Source: Chionis minor (Eukaryota > Chordata > Aves > Charadriiformes > Chionididae). Taken from it: DNA of 64,000 bases. Under the pieces are notes generated by a model that was not told the origin of the DNA, did not search any database, and worked only from the letters and a program-made list of their open reading frames with translations. The stretch is taken from the NCBI GenBank assembly GCA_013398295.1, contig VZSF01003951.1, positions 310,001 to 374,000 of the forward strand. Reading direction: 5' to 3'. How positions within the stretch are numbered: position 1 is the first letter of the stretch; each line of letters begins with the position of its first letter. A program made the position numbers and the translations under genes. Below, piece by piece: positions 35,860 through 48,165 of this stretch.

Positions 35860-37116
35860 CTATAAGAAAGTGAAAGAACCCTCACATCAGTCGCTTTTGC
35901 TCTTCCGAGTGGAAACAAGCTGCAGAGATTATCTACATGAAATCGACATAACTAAGCATGGCACAATAAAATTACATCCCACTGAAATGTAAATTTAATG
36001 CTCCATCTGAATCACATTGAATTTAAAAGTTGCATTGAATGAACAGTTAATTAATTAAACCACCAAGGACATCAAATATTCTAATGCAGCAGGGAATAGC
36101 TTATTTGGGTACCTACAGAAAATGTTGGCACCTTTTATTACTGCTTTTATTACTACCATGTTATGGTAAGGCTTACAGTCTCAATGTCTGAGTCAAAATC
36201 TGTGCTGTGCAATACTATACAAATGACAAACAAAGCTTATTCCTACAAAATTTATCACACAGAGTGTATGTAACAAGAAGATAGTACTGGCTAGCATGAC
36301 AGGAGGGGCAACAATCTGATGCTATCACGAATTTGGAGAAGGAACAGAGACATTTGGAGGATGTGTGTGTGGGTCTTTGCTTGTCAGCAAGGAATTCTTC
36401 AAAGTTACGAGAAGTCACTTGAATGAAAACATGACAGGCAGAGAAAAGAGGCTGAAAAAATCTAGTAATTGGATGATTGGGACTGCTGGTCCTGTGCACT
36501 GACCACAACACTGCCCTGAGAAAATTGTCTTTGTCATAAGATAAGATCCCCTTTCCAAGCATTCTCTGTCTTTCCTACTATTTGCCTAGAGAAGGCCAAA
36601 AGACAGGAGTTTGGTTTCATGAGAAATTACTCTTTTGTATTTGATTTGGCTCTGAATCAGATACCAGCACCTGTAAGACATTTTTACCACAAAAACATTC
36701 TAATCAGCTTTAGACCTGGTTTCTAGAGCTACTTCTCCTCATGACAAACAAAATATGATAAGCAAAAGCACATCACCTGAAGGATCTGTTCTGAAGTGTA
36801 GATGACATCTATGTGAAAAGTAAAAAAATTAAAAACAAAACTGCTGAACCCATTTTTACGCTCTAGTGGATACCTAACTCTAATGGATACTTGGCTACTG
36901 TAATGCCAAATCAGTAAGTGGTGATCAAAGGCATGCTGCAAGGTGGGACTGAGATAACTACTTATCTAGGTCAAGAACCATAAAACGTCACTAGATCTAA
37001 CTCCAGTTTTGTTTAGAGCTTCACAGTTGTGTGATCATTAATACCTGCCCCCTTCCCCGTATTCTTCCACCCTGTGGTCTTGCAGGGGAGATGCAGGGGA
37101 ATAATTGGGTCCTAAC

Positions 37117-37178
37117 CTGTAAGAACAGCACACTGCTGAGTGCCTTCTGTCACAAATGACTTTGGGGGGGTCTTCATC
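37117..37178 (-). CDS. AGBL3: AGBL3 exon 2, with 7-C run that may break the frame
   Basis: The 62-nt exon has acceptor tgttatttttag and donor TACAG|GTTAGG. In the frame that continues into 35859 it reads MKTPPKSFVTEGTQQCAVLT from an ATG at 37177. The CA-x-LT ending matches CCP3. Upstream of a run of seven C (37164-37170) the other frame reads Asp-Glu-Asp, also matching the mammalian protein, and would join in phase 0 to exon 1. So either translation starts at 37177 or the C run has one base too many. Confidence 0.72.
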
Positions 37179-38441
37179 CTAAAAATAACAATTACAGTAC
37201 TAAAATAAAATTGAAAGTCCACAGAAGAACAGCTTGTTTGTCTTTATTTTCAGAGAGAAGATCTGCCTCTGTTTTGGTTTACTTTATGGCCTAAGAATTA
37301 GGCCAAATCTACAAGGTCCTGTACTCTGTCAATATTCCTGGCTGCTGCTCAAAGGAGACGTGCTTTCACTTGTCCTCTTTTGCTTCCCCAGTGCTTCTCT
37401 TCTGCAGTTCTAGTATTCCTGCTGTTGTATGAAAAGCAAGAGAGGAAAACTGACACAAGAAAATGTTTGGTTTTCAGCTGCATTCATTAGCCCTGTGATC
37501 CCACTCATCCCACACATCACCCAAACCTACTGATGTAAGAGCAGGAGAAGCAATGAAAACCAATAGCAAGGACAGTCCTTCTGGTGGCAGCCCAGATATA
37601 TGTCACAATTACCCCAAAGCAGTAAGGACTGGAACAGGGAGGAGAGGAACTTGTTACTGGCGATTTGAGGCTTAACACCTGGCAAAAATTAAAAAAGCAC
37701 CACTCCGCAGCCAAAGTGTTCATGGGCCATGAAAAACAATCAACTACCCTCGGTTAAATTTGGAGCACATTGGCAAGGTAGCGCAGGGACAAGAGTGCTT
37801 GTCCCCTTCACTGAGCTTAGCATAGACCATTTCCTCCCTGGGGTTTCAATCTAGTTCCCCTTTCATTAGCATTGTATGCAATTAAACCCCAAATTCCCTT
37901 CCTGAAATACCCATAAATGTCAATAACATCAAACACATTTCACAGCTGGTGAAACTACTCTCAGCTTTATTTACTGTCCCAGTTTACATTCACCACATTT
38001 GCAAATATAATACAGGGCTTGTAAAAATCTGCTGGTCCAGCAGCTGATGGGGAGCGTTATTTTTGCAGGGCAAGAACTGAAAACAGTGCACAAACCAAAG
38101 CACAGATAAAATCATGAGGCAGAGGAGGCAGAGGATTTTGCTTTGCTCACTAACGAAGAGCCGTACAGCTGCGAACATGGATAGTGCCAGGGATGAGCTC
38201 TCAGGACGGGGATTTGGGTTTTGCGATATGCAGCAAAGTCCCAAAATTCACTTTTATTACGCTGAATTTAATCGAAGTGTGCTCCGCGATGCATTTCGGT
38301 GCCTGCAGAAAGTCCCCGTCACGGGGGCTGCTCACGGATTTCCTTTAGAGGGTAAGAAGCAATTCCTTCTCAGGAACTACAGCCCATTCCCCCGCGATCC
38401 GGGACCACCTCGGAAGAGGCACAGGCGCTGAGGGGACTTAC

Positions 38442-38513
38442 TGAGCTGCCTTCCTCCCCGCCGGCGGGGCTCGCCCCGTCCCGCCCCGCCGCCCGGCAGG
38501 CGGCACAGGCCAT
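38442..38513 (-). CDS. AGBL3: AGBL3 putative first coding exon
   Basis: In a GC-rich island on the minus strand, an ATG at 38513-38511 opens 24 codons (MACAACRAAGRDG, then ending GGEEGSS) up to a very strong donor, CTCA|GTAAGT. It joins exon 2 in phase 0, giving an acidic junction (EEGSS then DED) like the acidic N-terminus of mammalian CCP3, but the frame then shifts at the 7-C run in exon 2. A second ATG at 38541 is in another frame. The exon is confident as a transcribed first exon and less so as coding. Confidence 0.5.
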
Positions 38514-38618
38514 CCCGGCGAGGCGGCGGTGCCGCCGTCATCCCGGCCTCCGGGCAGGGCGCCGCTGGAAACGCCCAGCGGGAAAACCCGCCGCCGCCGC
38601 CGCCGCCGCCGCCGAGCC
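38443..38618 (-). promoter_or_regulatory. AGBL3: AGBL3 CpG-island promoter region (truncated by gap)
   Basis: Very high GC with many CpG and GC-box-like cccgcccc motifs, and a (CCG)n run at 38590-38613 at the gap edge. It lies at the 5' end of AGBL3. There is no TATA box. The upstream part is lost in the gap, so the transcription start cannot be placed. Confidence 0.65.
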
Positions 38619-39386
38619 NNNNNNNNNNNNNNNNNNNNNNNNNNNNNNNNNNNNNNNNNNNNNNNNNNNNNNNNNNNNNNNNNNNNNNNNNNNNNNNNNN
38701 NNNNNNNNNNNNNNNNNNNNNNNNNNNNNNNNNNNNNNNNNNNNNNNNNNNNNNNNNNNNNNNNNNNNNNNNNNNNNNNNNNNNNNNNNNNNNNNNNNNN
38801 NNNNNNNNNNNNNNNNNNNNNNNNNNNNNNNNNNNNNNNNNNNNNNNNNNNNNNNNNNNNNNNNNNNNNNNNNNNNNNNNNNNNNNNNNNNNNNNNNNNN
38901 NNNNNNNNNNNNNNNNNNNNNNNNNNNNNNNNNNNNNNNNNNNNNNNNNNNNNNNNNNNNNNNNNNNNNNNNNNNNNNNNNNNNNNNNNNNNNNNNNNNN
39001 NNNNNNNNNNNNNNNNNNNNNNNNNNNNNNNNNNNNNNNNNNNNNNNNNNNNNNNNNNNNNNNNNNNNNNNNNNNNNNNNNNNNNNNNNNNNNNNNNNNN
39101 NNNNNNNNNNNNNNNNNNNNNNNNNNNNNNNNNNNNNNNNNNNNNNNNNNNNNNNNNNNNNNNNNNNNNNNNNNNNNNNNNNNNNNNNNNNNNNNNNNNN
39201 NNNNNNNNNNNNNNNNNNNNNNNNNNNNNNNNNNNNNNNNNNNNNNNNNNNNNNNNNNNNNNNNNNNNNNNNNNNNNNNNNNNNNNNNNNNNNNNNNNNN
39301 NNNNNNNNNNNNNNNNNNNNNNNNNNNNNNNNNNNNNNNNNNNNNNNNNNNNNNNNNNNNNNNNNNNNNNNNNNNNNNNNNNNNNN
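38619..39386. other. Assembly gap (768 N)
   Basis: The gap begins at a (CCG)n repeat and ends in the middle of a CR1 element. It removes the core of the AGBL3 CpG island. Open frames crossing it are artefacts. Confidence 0.97.
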
Positions 39387-39968
39387 CATCTTGGCCTGTA
39401 TCAAGAATAGTGTGGCCAGCAGGAGCAGGGAAGTGATTGTGCCCCTGTACTCAGCACTGGTGAGGCCGCAGCTTGAGTACTGTGCTCAGTTTTGGGCGCT
39501 GCAGTATAGAAGGGACATTGAGGTGCTGGAGTGTGGCCAGAGAAGGGCATTGAAGCTGGTGAGGGGTCTAGAGCACAAGTCTTATGAGGAGCGGCTGAGG
39601 GGAGAAAAGGAGACTGAGAGGAGACCTTATAGCTCTCTAGAACTACCTGAAGGGAGGTTATAGCGAGGTGGGGGTTGGTCTCTTTTCTCAAGTAACAAGC
39701 AATAGGACAAGAGGAAACGGCCTCAAGTTATGCCAGGGGAGGTTTAGACTGGATATTAGGAAAAAGTTCTTCACAGAAAGGGTTGTCAAGCATTGGAACA
39801 GGCTGCCCAGGGAAGTGGTGGAACCCCCATCCCTGGAGGTATTTAAAAGATGGGTAGACGTAGCGCTGAGGGACATGGTTTAGGGGTGGTTTAGCAGTGT
39901 TAGGTTGATGGTTGGACTCAATGATCTTAAAGGTCTCTTCCAACCTAAGTGATTCTGTGATTCTGTGA
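39387..39968 (+). mobile_element. CR1 LINE 3' end
   Basis: Encodes the C-terminal part of CR1 ORF2 (for example [15 protein letters not shown] and [19 protein letters not shown]) broken by a small internal deletion near 39600-39665, then the non-coding 3' end with the ggttggactcaatgatctt segment. It ends in a short gattctgt repeat at 39950-39968. The 5' edge is hidden by the gap. Confidence 0.93.
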
Positions 39969-40192
39969 TTGCAATAAGGTAAATACAGTGTTTACAAATT
40001 TTGCATGTTTACATCAACAATCCAACACCTTCTGTCCTAATTCCTATTCACTGCAGTATGGACAGCCTGGCCCGTGAAAGAGCAGCCACTCCACTTCCTC
40101 TACCATTGAGGCGGGGTGCGGAGCAGAAGCGGATGGATGCCCGCAGCACACCCCAATGTTGGCTCTTCCTGGCCTGCACTACAGTAAGGTGG

Positions 40193-40837
40193 TGTCATGG
40201 TTTGGGCTGGACTGGCCACCAAAACTGATGACAGGTGCTCTCTTCTACTTCTCTCCCTTTCAGAGAAGGGAGACCATCTGCCTTCAAGGAGAGAAGGATG
40301 AGGGAGGAAGAGATTTAGGAGTTTAAAAGAAACTAAACTATTTTAATGAAATAAAATAATAAAAAGAAGATAATGAAATATGTACAATATATGCAAAACC
40401 GGTATCAAGCTTCCAGGATGACAGTCAGGTCATTGCCAGGCACTGAGAAAGTCTCAGATTGGACTCAGTGGTGGATGGGAGCTGGATTCCGGATCTGGAT
40501 TCAGAAACACACAGATCGGAATCAAAGGCAGACAGAGTCCTCCTCAGATGCTGGCCATTGAAGGAAGAGGGCCGACCCTTTGATCCCTCAGCTTTTATAC
40601 TGAGCATGATGCAGATGGGATGGAGTACCCTGTTGGTCAGTTTTGGGTCACCTGTCCTGTCTGCTTCTCCCTGCAGGTGCGACCCTTCTGCGCTTTTCCG
40701 CTTTCGACCCTCCAACGGGGCAAATAACAAAGTTGGCTGCCCTTGGTTGCTATAGCAATAAGTATAAGCAAGAGCCTCTCTGCATCCCATGCCTTGGCAT
40801 AAGTTACAAACAACCAGGTCTCACTCTGGAAGTGGAC
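40193..40837 (-). repeat. Probable solo LTR
   Basis: On the minus strand this reads as an LTR. It has a U3-like region and a TATAAAA at 40599-40593 preceded by gcatgctcag-type sequence, and ends in ccaaaccatgaca. The termini TGTC and GACA form an inverted repeat. The sequence style (the tcatggtttgggctggactgg edge and the tactgagcatgatgcagatggga core) resembles LTRs common in bird genomes. No target duplication was seen and no internal retroviral region adjoins, so the outer edge near 40837 is provisional. Confidence 0.55.
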
Positions 40838-43800
40838 AGTGTCTGAAAAATATGCTATTAATTTCAGAGAGTTAGAGGAGGCTTAACTGAAAAGTAAAAT
40901 TACTGAACAGAAATTGGTTCTGTTTTACCTCAAACGAGGATAGATGGTGTTTGGCCAGCCAGTTGCTCATCTGGCTTAGACCTCCCAAGTGTCCTTCAGT
41001 GCCAGACAGGACCAAAGGCACCCACGTTTTGAATTTAGAAGCTGCAGGTGTGTGGCAGGTTGGTCAGGCTGCTGCAAGCCTGTACAGGGCTCGCTGAGCA
41101 CGCGCACTGGGCTGATGCTGCAGGAGTTGGGCTTCCCCTGCACGTGTGCCACTCACATTTGTTCTTGCACGGTGCGTCCCATGCATCCCAGTCGTCCCAT
41201 GCAGTTCTTGGGAAAACTGTCTGGGGCGAAACTGGGGAACTGAGGTCTGCCTGACCACTATGACCTACTTGCAGAACCGAAATGACAGCTTGTGGCTTGA
41301 TTTAATTTGGCTCCTGCCTATGTCTTCTTCAAATATTTGAAGGACAGCTTTTAAGCTTTTTGAGGAGGCATAAGCAGGCAGCTCTGATGGGTCATGGGCC
41401 ATGGCCTGACAGATGCACCAGGGGACACATCTACTTTGGTCTCTGTGCCTGAGAGACAGAGGAGCTAGAAGCAGGGACATTTCCCCGTCTTCCTATTATT
41501 GTATAGTAGGTACTATACTATTTGGTACTGTACCGAAGGTGCTGCCTTCTGTAGAGATTTACTCGCCCTTTCATGGACAGGAAATTTTCTGCTCATTAAT
41601 CTTCTGATGGAAGAAAAACAGGTCTCTTCTCCTCCATCTTATTTCTAGTCACTTGTTACATTCTGACGATTACCCTATCACTTTAATCTCATGGCTACAA
41701 TAATTAGACTTGCAATTTTTTCACAGCATTGCATTTGTCTAACATAGGTAGAAGGGAATGTAGGAGGTCGTACTGAGCTTTAGGTGTCATTGCCAGCACC
41801 CCAGCAGGGCTGCAAACACAAGTCACATGTAGTGTAAATCCTTCCTTGGTGTGGTCTCTAAGAGGAGGCTGCCCTCTTAATTTCTTGCTTTCTTCACCTT
41901 TCTAGTGCCCGGATGGCTGACTCCCAAATGAGCTAGTTTCCAGAGCAACGCCTCTGCACAAGACCTGGAGAAGTTCCAGGAGTCTGGGCAGACACCACCC
42001 AGAGCACAGGGGAGGGAAGGTTAACCTCTTTGCTGACCAAGGCCAAGTTCATTTCAGAGCCCTGCAGCTCACTTGCTGGTGCCAGTCCCAGGTTCTGATG
42101 ACCAGCCTGGTGTTGGTGCCGGTGGTTCACTATCCCTGGCTGAGGGGATCAGAGAGCGAAGGAAGGCAGAGAGTGAAGAGCAGACCTACGCATTGATTTC
42201 CTGGGATGATGTCAGTGGCTGAAGAGAGGAACAAAGGCCCAACAGAAAGGGAAATTTAGACAGGAGTTCAGGAATAACTGTCATGTTGGAGGTTGCAGCC
42301 ACCGAACTAGCTGAACTCCCTCAGCTTCTTCTCTTGTCCATAAAGGCAGGTTCTCCCAAAGAACAACTCAGAACACTAAATTTTGGATCTGCTTTGGTTT
42401 GCTTTCTGGAAGACCTGTTTTTCCTCCATCGGTTATGGAGGGGAGCAGTGGAGAGTTCCGTGGCTAAAATAGGAGGCCAAGTTGGTTGAGTGTGAATATC
42501 CATCCCCAGGATTTCTGTGAGTCACAGGCAGGCATGACTGCCCAGCTCCCTGAACCTTGCCCAAAGCAAGTCACAAAGGTGACATGCAGTAGAGAAGGGA
42601 CTGTGGGCAGTAAGCGTACCCTTTTACTGAGCAGAAGAGCGAGAATTTCAACCTGCCTCTTACAGTAGTGACATGTTACCACACACTTATGGTCTATGTA
42701 ATTACAGAACAACTATTAGCTATACAAATTGTCTCCAGGACTAAACGCTCATGGGAGATTTGCTGTTTGCTGCCGCAAGACAAATGCCATCACCTCTGTA
42801 TCAGTAATATCAGCAATATGTGTTATGGTTGTATCAATTTGTACATGAAATGGGGGTTAGGAGGTGGGGTGTCACTGCTTCTTAACACAGGTAGGAAAGT
42901 TATTTCCTCCTTGCAATAATCACATCTCATGTATACAGCCCCTTCCAGAGTCAGACCCTGCATCTTCAGCATTGCAAAGCAAAGTATATGTTTCTCTCTG
43001 TAGTGAAAGTGACTCTGAGATGCATGCAGGTGTGGAACATCTGTCCCGTGCTATTAAAATGTTTGAAATAAACTAAGTGTCTGAGAAAAGTGATTTGAAC
43101 CATAATTTTTCCCTACTTACGGTGAGGGAAAATTGTGCATTTAATGTAACCGTAGTTAAAGTACTACTGTGTGCTGCAAGAAAACCTTGTAACATGAGCG
43201 AATTGTGGGGAAAATCCTGAAACAGGCCTTAAAAATTATTCTGTTTTGTAGGCTGAAAAGTAGTATTAACTGACCAATGTACTGATATTTCCAGAATTTC
43301 TTTTTTTGGTTTCCCAAAATGCCAGTTGAACGATCAGATTTGCTTCCCTTGTATAAACAATAGTCTTTGTAATGTATTCACAAACCAAATAAAATCAACC
43401 ATATGCTCTTATTTTAATTTTTCACTTTTGTTTCTGTCATCATAATACTTAAAAATCATCATCTCCATCAGAATCATGTTGCATTAGGTGCTGTGTTTTG
43501 CTAAGAGTCCACCCTTAGTTTAGAGGGGTGAACTGGAGAGGCAGGGAGGGCAGGGATAGGAGGCAGGAGTGACTTTGACCAGAGGATGGAGTGGCAGAAC
43601 TGAGAATGGAAATGGTGTCATAAATCTGCCCTGCCCACTGGGCAACATTGTCCCTTACAGGAGCTTGAGAGTGAGCTGCTGAGAGCAAGTTTGCAGCCTA
43701 AACTTTAGTCTGGGGTCTCCAGGAACCTTTGGGTACCTCCGGTGAGAAGTTATGTATTGTTATATTCTTTCTTGAAAAAAAGATTTGTGTTGGTAGCAGC

Positions 43801-46800
43801 TTGGTTTCAAATGTTTTCTTTAAGCTTTACATTTCTCTGTCTCAGACTTAATTTGTGCCTGAATGAATCGAGGACGGGAGGATTTCAGAATGAGTGCATT
43901 AAAGCTCTGCTTGGTATTAGCGAAATTGTTCTTCACAAGTAGTTCATTTGTTTCTAAAGGGTCTGTGCAGTCTTTTCTTCGAGGAGTTTTATGCGCATTT
44001 GCACAATGGAGTGGTAGACGCTATTTCGAGATTCTTGTGCAGAGTTTAAGAAACAGCTTTATGTCTTGTTTTTCTTGAGTGTTACTTCTACGGTAACATA
44101 GTTTTCGCACAGTGCTTTGGGTTTGCTACTTCTTTCCCTAAAAATCATTCATCTCCAGTGGACAGCTCGGAGAACAAGGGAAAACAGAATTACCTTTTAA
44201 AGGTTGTGGCTGCTGTTGCCAACGCGGGGAACAGAATCGCCACAAGGTGGTAGCAGTCTGTAAGGGAGGGCCGGGAGATGCCTCTCGGCTTTGCTGCTTG
44301 ATCCGAGGAGGCAGATGCTGCCTGTCTGCCTTATGCCATGCAGTGGTGCATTCGCAGTCTTCAAGCAGAGTTATTTTAGATCTATTTTCTATTAATTCGT
44401 GTTATTTCACTTTGAGGTGATTTTGTGTGACGTAGAGCAATGGGGATAACACCATAGCATCTCGCTTGTCAGCTGTAAGGCCCCGCAGGCTGGCAGCATG
44501 TGACTTTGCTGAGGATGCCAAGTGCAAATCCATTTAAAATTGCCAGCGTAAGCTGGCATCTGGGCTTGTGCTGCTAGCTGGTACAGTCCGTCTGCTTTTC
44601 GAGCTCTCCTGATGTCATCCAGAATGGCATGGACCCAGGCCGCAGAGTGCTGACCTCCTACGTTCTCCTTCTGCCAGCTTGGTTCGGTTCAGAGTAATGT
44701 AACGGGTTAACTTCATACTGCCTGGCTTTGTGAGATCAGACATCATCCATTCTCCCAGGGCTGACATAAAGTTCGTGTTAATAGAAAAAGACAGTGAAAA
44801 CTCCATCATGTGCTCTGTCTGATTTGACAGCAATGTAGTCACATGCCCACATGTGATCAAGATTGAATTTGTGCTGCTGAGTGATCTGTCAGTGTGCAAA
44901 CCCCTATTACTGCACATGAAACCACAGTTCTGGGCAAAAAAAAAAAAAAAGCTTTTACTTCTACTGCTCCTTCTATGAGAGAAAAGAAGAGAAAAGGGAG
45001 ATTCTGATCTCAGACTGGGGCAGACAACTGCAGGGATCATTTTGGTCGGGGTTACAATTACCAGAAAAGATATAGGAGGTTGTTCTGTAAATTGTTTCAC
45101 TGCAAATTCTGGGAGAATTCCGTCCTTTCTTGGTGCGTGGTAATTATGGGAAGGTGTGTGAGGACTGGCAGCACTAACCTATTTCTTTCCTGTATCTGCT
45201 CTACATCATACTTGATTGAAGTTTTTGTGTGTCAGCAGGGCTTAATATAAAGGCAATATTCAATTTATGACATTATAAGGTTAATTAAACTCTGCAAGAA
45301 GATAAGCCCTGTATTTCTTTCTTCATTTCTATGTATAAATGCTAATTGTTCTTTGAATAGCAACAGTTTCATTTGGGTGTGATGCTTAGATGTGAATGCT
45401 CAGACGCTGCAGCATGCAGTTTAAATCTTTTAAAGCAAAAAAAAAGGGTGTCAGTACTAGTATGGACTCAACATTCATTGTCATTTGCTTACTGGGAGCC
45501 ATAACCAACAAGCTGAACTGTTGTTTCCCCCATGGAGTCCATCTTTACTCTTGCGCAAGCTTTTCTTCTCAGTACTAATGATTTAAACACCTATTCATTG
45601 CCCAGCAAGACTCTGACCCTGGAGGCAAGGGAGGATTGAAAAAAATGTCACTTAGTGTTGCACAAAATGAAGTCATGGTTTGTATTAGGACCCTTTCACT
45701 CGGTGCTGCAAGCATGCACACATGCTTTAAATTTCTCTTGAGTTCTATAGGACTATTCTTAGCGGTATGGTGAAATGTGCTTACGTTAAACATGCTACAG
45801 AGGAGTTTCAAAATAAATCATGTCCTGAATTGACCTGATTCCCTTTATTGTTGTTTTCCTTTGGCTGTATTATAGCTTGTGGGGTGATAAAGTGCAGCAC
45901 TGAAGGTAACGGTCTAGTTTGTTTATCTAGGATAAAACAGTTGATACATTTTTCTATTTCTGACTTATTTTCCATCTCTTCCTTTGATTCCACAATTCTC
46001 AAAGGTGCATCCTCCATTTTACAGAAAATGAACTGTTTAAGAATATATATTCCAGCTAAATAAAAATAATATACTCTCTGGATAGTCATACAAGTGGCTC
46101 ACTTATGGGATTTAGTAAATCTCAGTGAGTTTTTACAGGTATTTGAGAAGCTTTTAGTCAAGCAAGCTCATTTAAATCCAGTTATTTCTGCTTTGTTCTT
46201 TTCTGCTTTTTCCAGATATTTTCTTCTCTCAGGCCATCTCATGAGAATGGCATCCCTAGCTACCAATGCTGATTCTTGTGTCCATGCTTGGGTTTCTGTT
46301 TTTTTTTTTTTTTTCCCTTTTTCCAGCTCCAACTTTAATAAGCCTCCTGGGCTTTCTTTGAAGATTTCATCTGCAACTGCAAATAAACCCTTGTGTATCT
46401 CTGATGCTTCTATTTGGATTAAAAAGCCAAGTGACCTTGTTTTAAAACTGAACAAAGGGCTCTTGAAGATACGTAGAAATGGGTACTCGACACACACCTG
46501 AACTCAAACCTGGAGTACAGAAAAAGTAAACAAATTTTTAAAATTTTTTCTGCCTTCATTAACAAATTTCTCTGAGCCTGTTATAATGTTTAAGTTCTTT
46601 CCTGTGTTTACTGAGTTAAAAAGGAGTTCTGTTAATTTTTTCATTAGGGGGTGTGTGTTTCTTTCCCACTTTCCCCCAGACACTCTGGTTCTTGTGTATA
46701 TATAAAAAAATCCCCTGCGTACTTGGGGAATATTTATAACACTTTCCTTTGTTACCTCATTCTGCTTGAAAGCCTTGACTGAAGGTCTTGAGACATGTTG

Positions 46801-47714
46801 AAACAACCTGAGATCACCCAAAAGGAAACCTGAAATGTCATGGTGCAAACTTGGCCTTGCAATGTCAGAAAGTTTACAAGCAACAATATATGCCCTGTTT
46901 TGAGGCAACCCTGTTTTAACACATGGGCTTCCCAAAATCATGTTACTGCATTCCAGCACAACCCCTTGAGAGAAATGGGCGGTGGTAAGACCGCCGACTG
47001 GAAATGGTTGGGCAAAAAAAGTCAGAGAAAGTAGGGGGTGACTATGCAGAGATCTTACTGCTCCTGCACGTGTTCTCCAGGGATAGGGAGTGTCTTTTTA
47101 TTACATGGTTGTACAGTACTTAGCACAGCAAAGCTTTGAACCCTGCTAAAGGTTTTTGGATGTTTTGGGAATGCCGGTCAAAATTGTGCTATTTAGCCAA
47201 TGGTTATTGTAGTGCTTTGAGAATTTGGTTTGTTCTCACAGGTTTTATTTTTATCCATATTCCCCAGCTACGTATTGGTGTGATTGTTGCTGTCACTGTT
47301 GTGCCAGGATTGGTCCTCATTGCATTCTGGACTACTTTATTTCTGTATTCCAAGTGTGACACTTAACTCTAATCACATGCAAATGTCTGCATCTGAGCGA
47401 GGCATCTGATCCGTAGAGATTTAGTTCTGAGTCTGTGTATGTAGCTGAGTCTAGGGTACAACTCATCTCTCGCTGAAGCCGATGCCCATGTTTGGTTAGA
47501 TGAATACCTCCTTCAACTCCAGTGGTTTTATTGACTAGATGCCCCTTGGCAGCCGTGCTATAGATACCTATAGTTAGCAGAGATGAATCCCATCCTCTGC
47601 TGTGCTGCTGGTATAACTAAGCACAGAAAGCCAATGCGTAGATGGTACCTAATGTAATCCCAGTCAGAGGGCTGGGTGCTGCAGGGGCTGTGCCCCTGGC
47701 CCAGCAAAGGGGCT
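40838..47714. other. Region with no recognised gene
   Basis: Mostly unique DNA. It has homopolymers of A at about 44937-44952 and of T at about 46299-46316. Minus-strand open frames are unusually dense at 45808-46959, and there is a single 161-codon minus-strand frame at 44615-45100. None shows a recognisable domain or splice structure. Confidence 0.5.
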
Positions 47715-48165
47715 CACAGAATCACGGAATCACTTAGGTTGGAAGACACTTTAGAGATCATCGAGTCCAACCATAAACCTAACACTGCTAAACCACCCCT
47801 AAAACATGTCCCTCAGCACCACGTCTACCTGTCTTTTAAATACCTTCAGGGACGGTGATTCCACCACCTCCCTGGGCAGGCTGTTCCAATGCTTGACAAC
47901 CCTTTCCGTGAAGAACTTTTTCCTAATATCCAAACTAAACCTCCCCTGGTGTAACTTGAGGCCGTTTCCTCTTGTCCTATTGTTACTTGGGAGAAGAGAC
48001 CAACCCCCTCCTCGCTACATCTTCCTTTCAGGTAGTTGTAGAGAGTGATAAAGTCTCCCCTCAACCTTCTCTTCTCCAGACTAAACAATCCCAACTCCCT
48101 CAGCCACTCCTCATAAGACATGTTTTCTAGAACCCGCACCAGCTTCGTTGCCCTTCTAGCAACGT
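47715..48165 (-). mobile_element. CR1 LINE 3' end, minus strand
   Basis: The plus strand shows the reverse complement of a CR1 3' end: cacagaatcacggaatcact, then the ggttggaagacactttagag segment, then codons on the minus strand for [20 protein letters not shown] and the ACPGR/GRWW region in shifted frames. It is 5'-truncated near 48165 and inactive. Confidence 0.92.

Noticed and set aside
38114..38431. Plus-strand 105-codon frame beside the AGBL3 CpG island, ending near a GTAAGA donor
   Set aside because: A divergent transcript is possible, but no acceptor, family or partner exon was seen. The strand opposite AGBL3 exon 1 is GC-rich and favours chance frames.
38529..39410. Open frames of about 290 codons on both strands
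   Set aside because: They consist almost entirely of the N gap.
44615..45100. 161-codon minus-strand open frame
   Set aside because: No recognisable domain, and it crosses an A homopolymer. No splice sites or neighbours support it.
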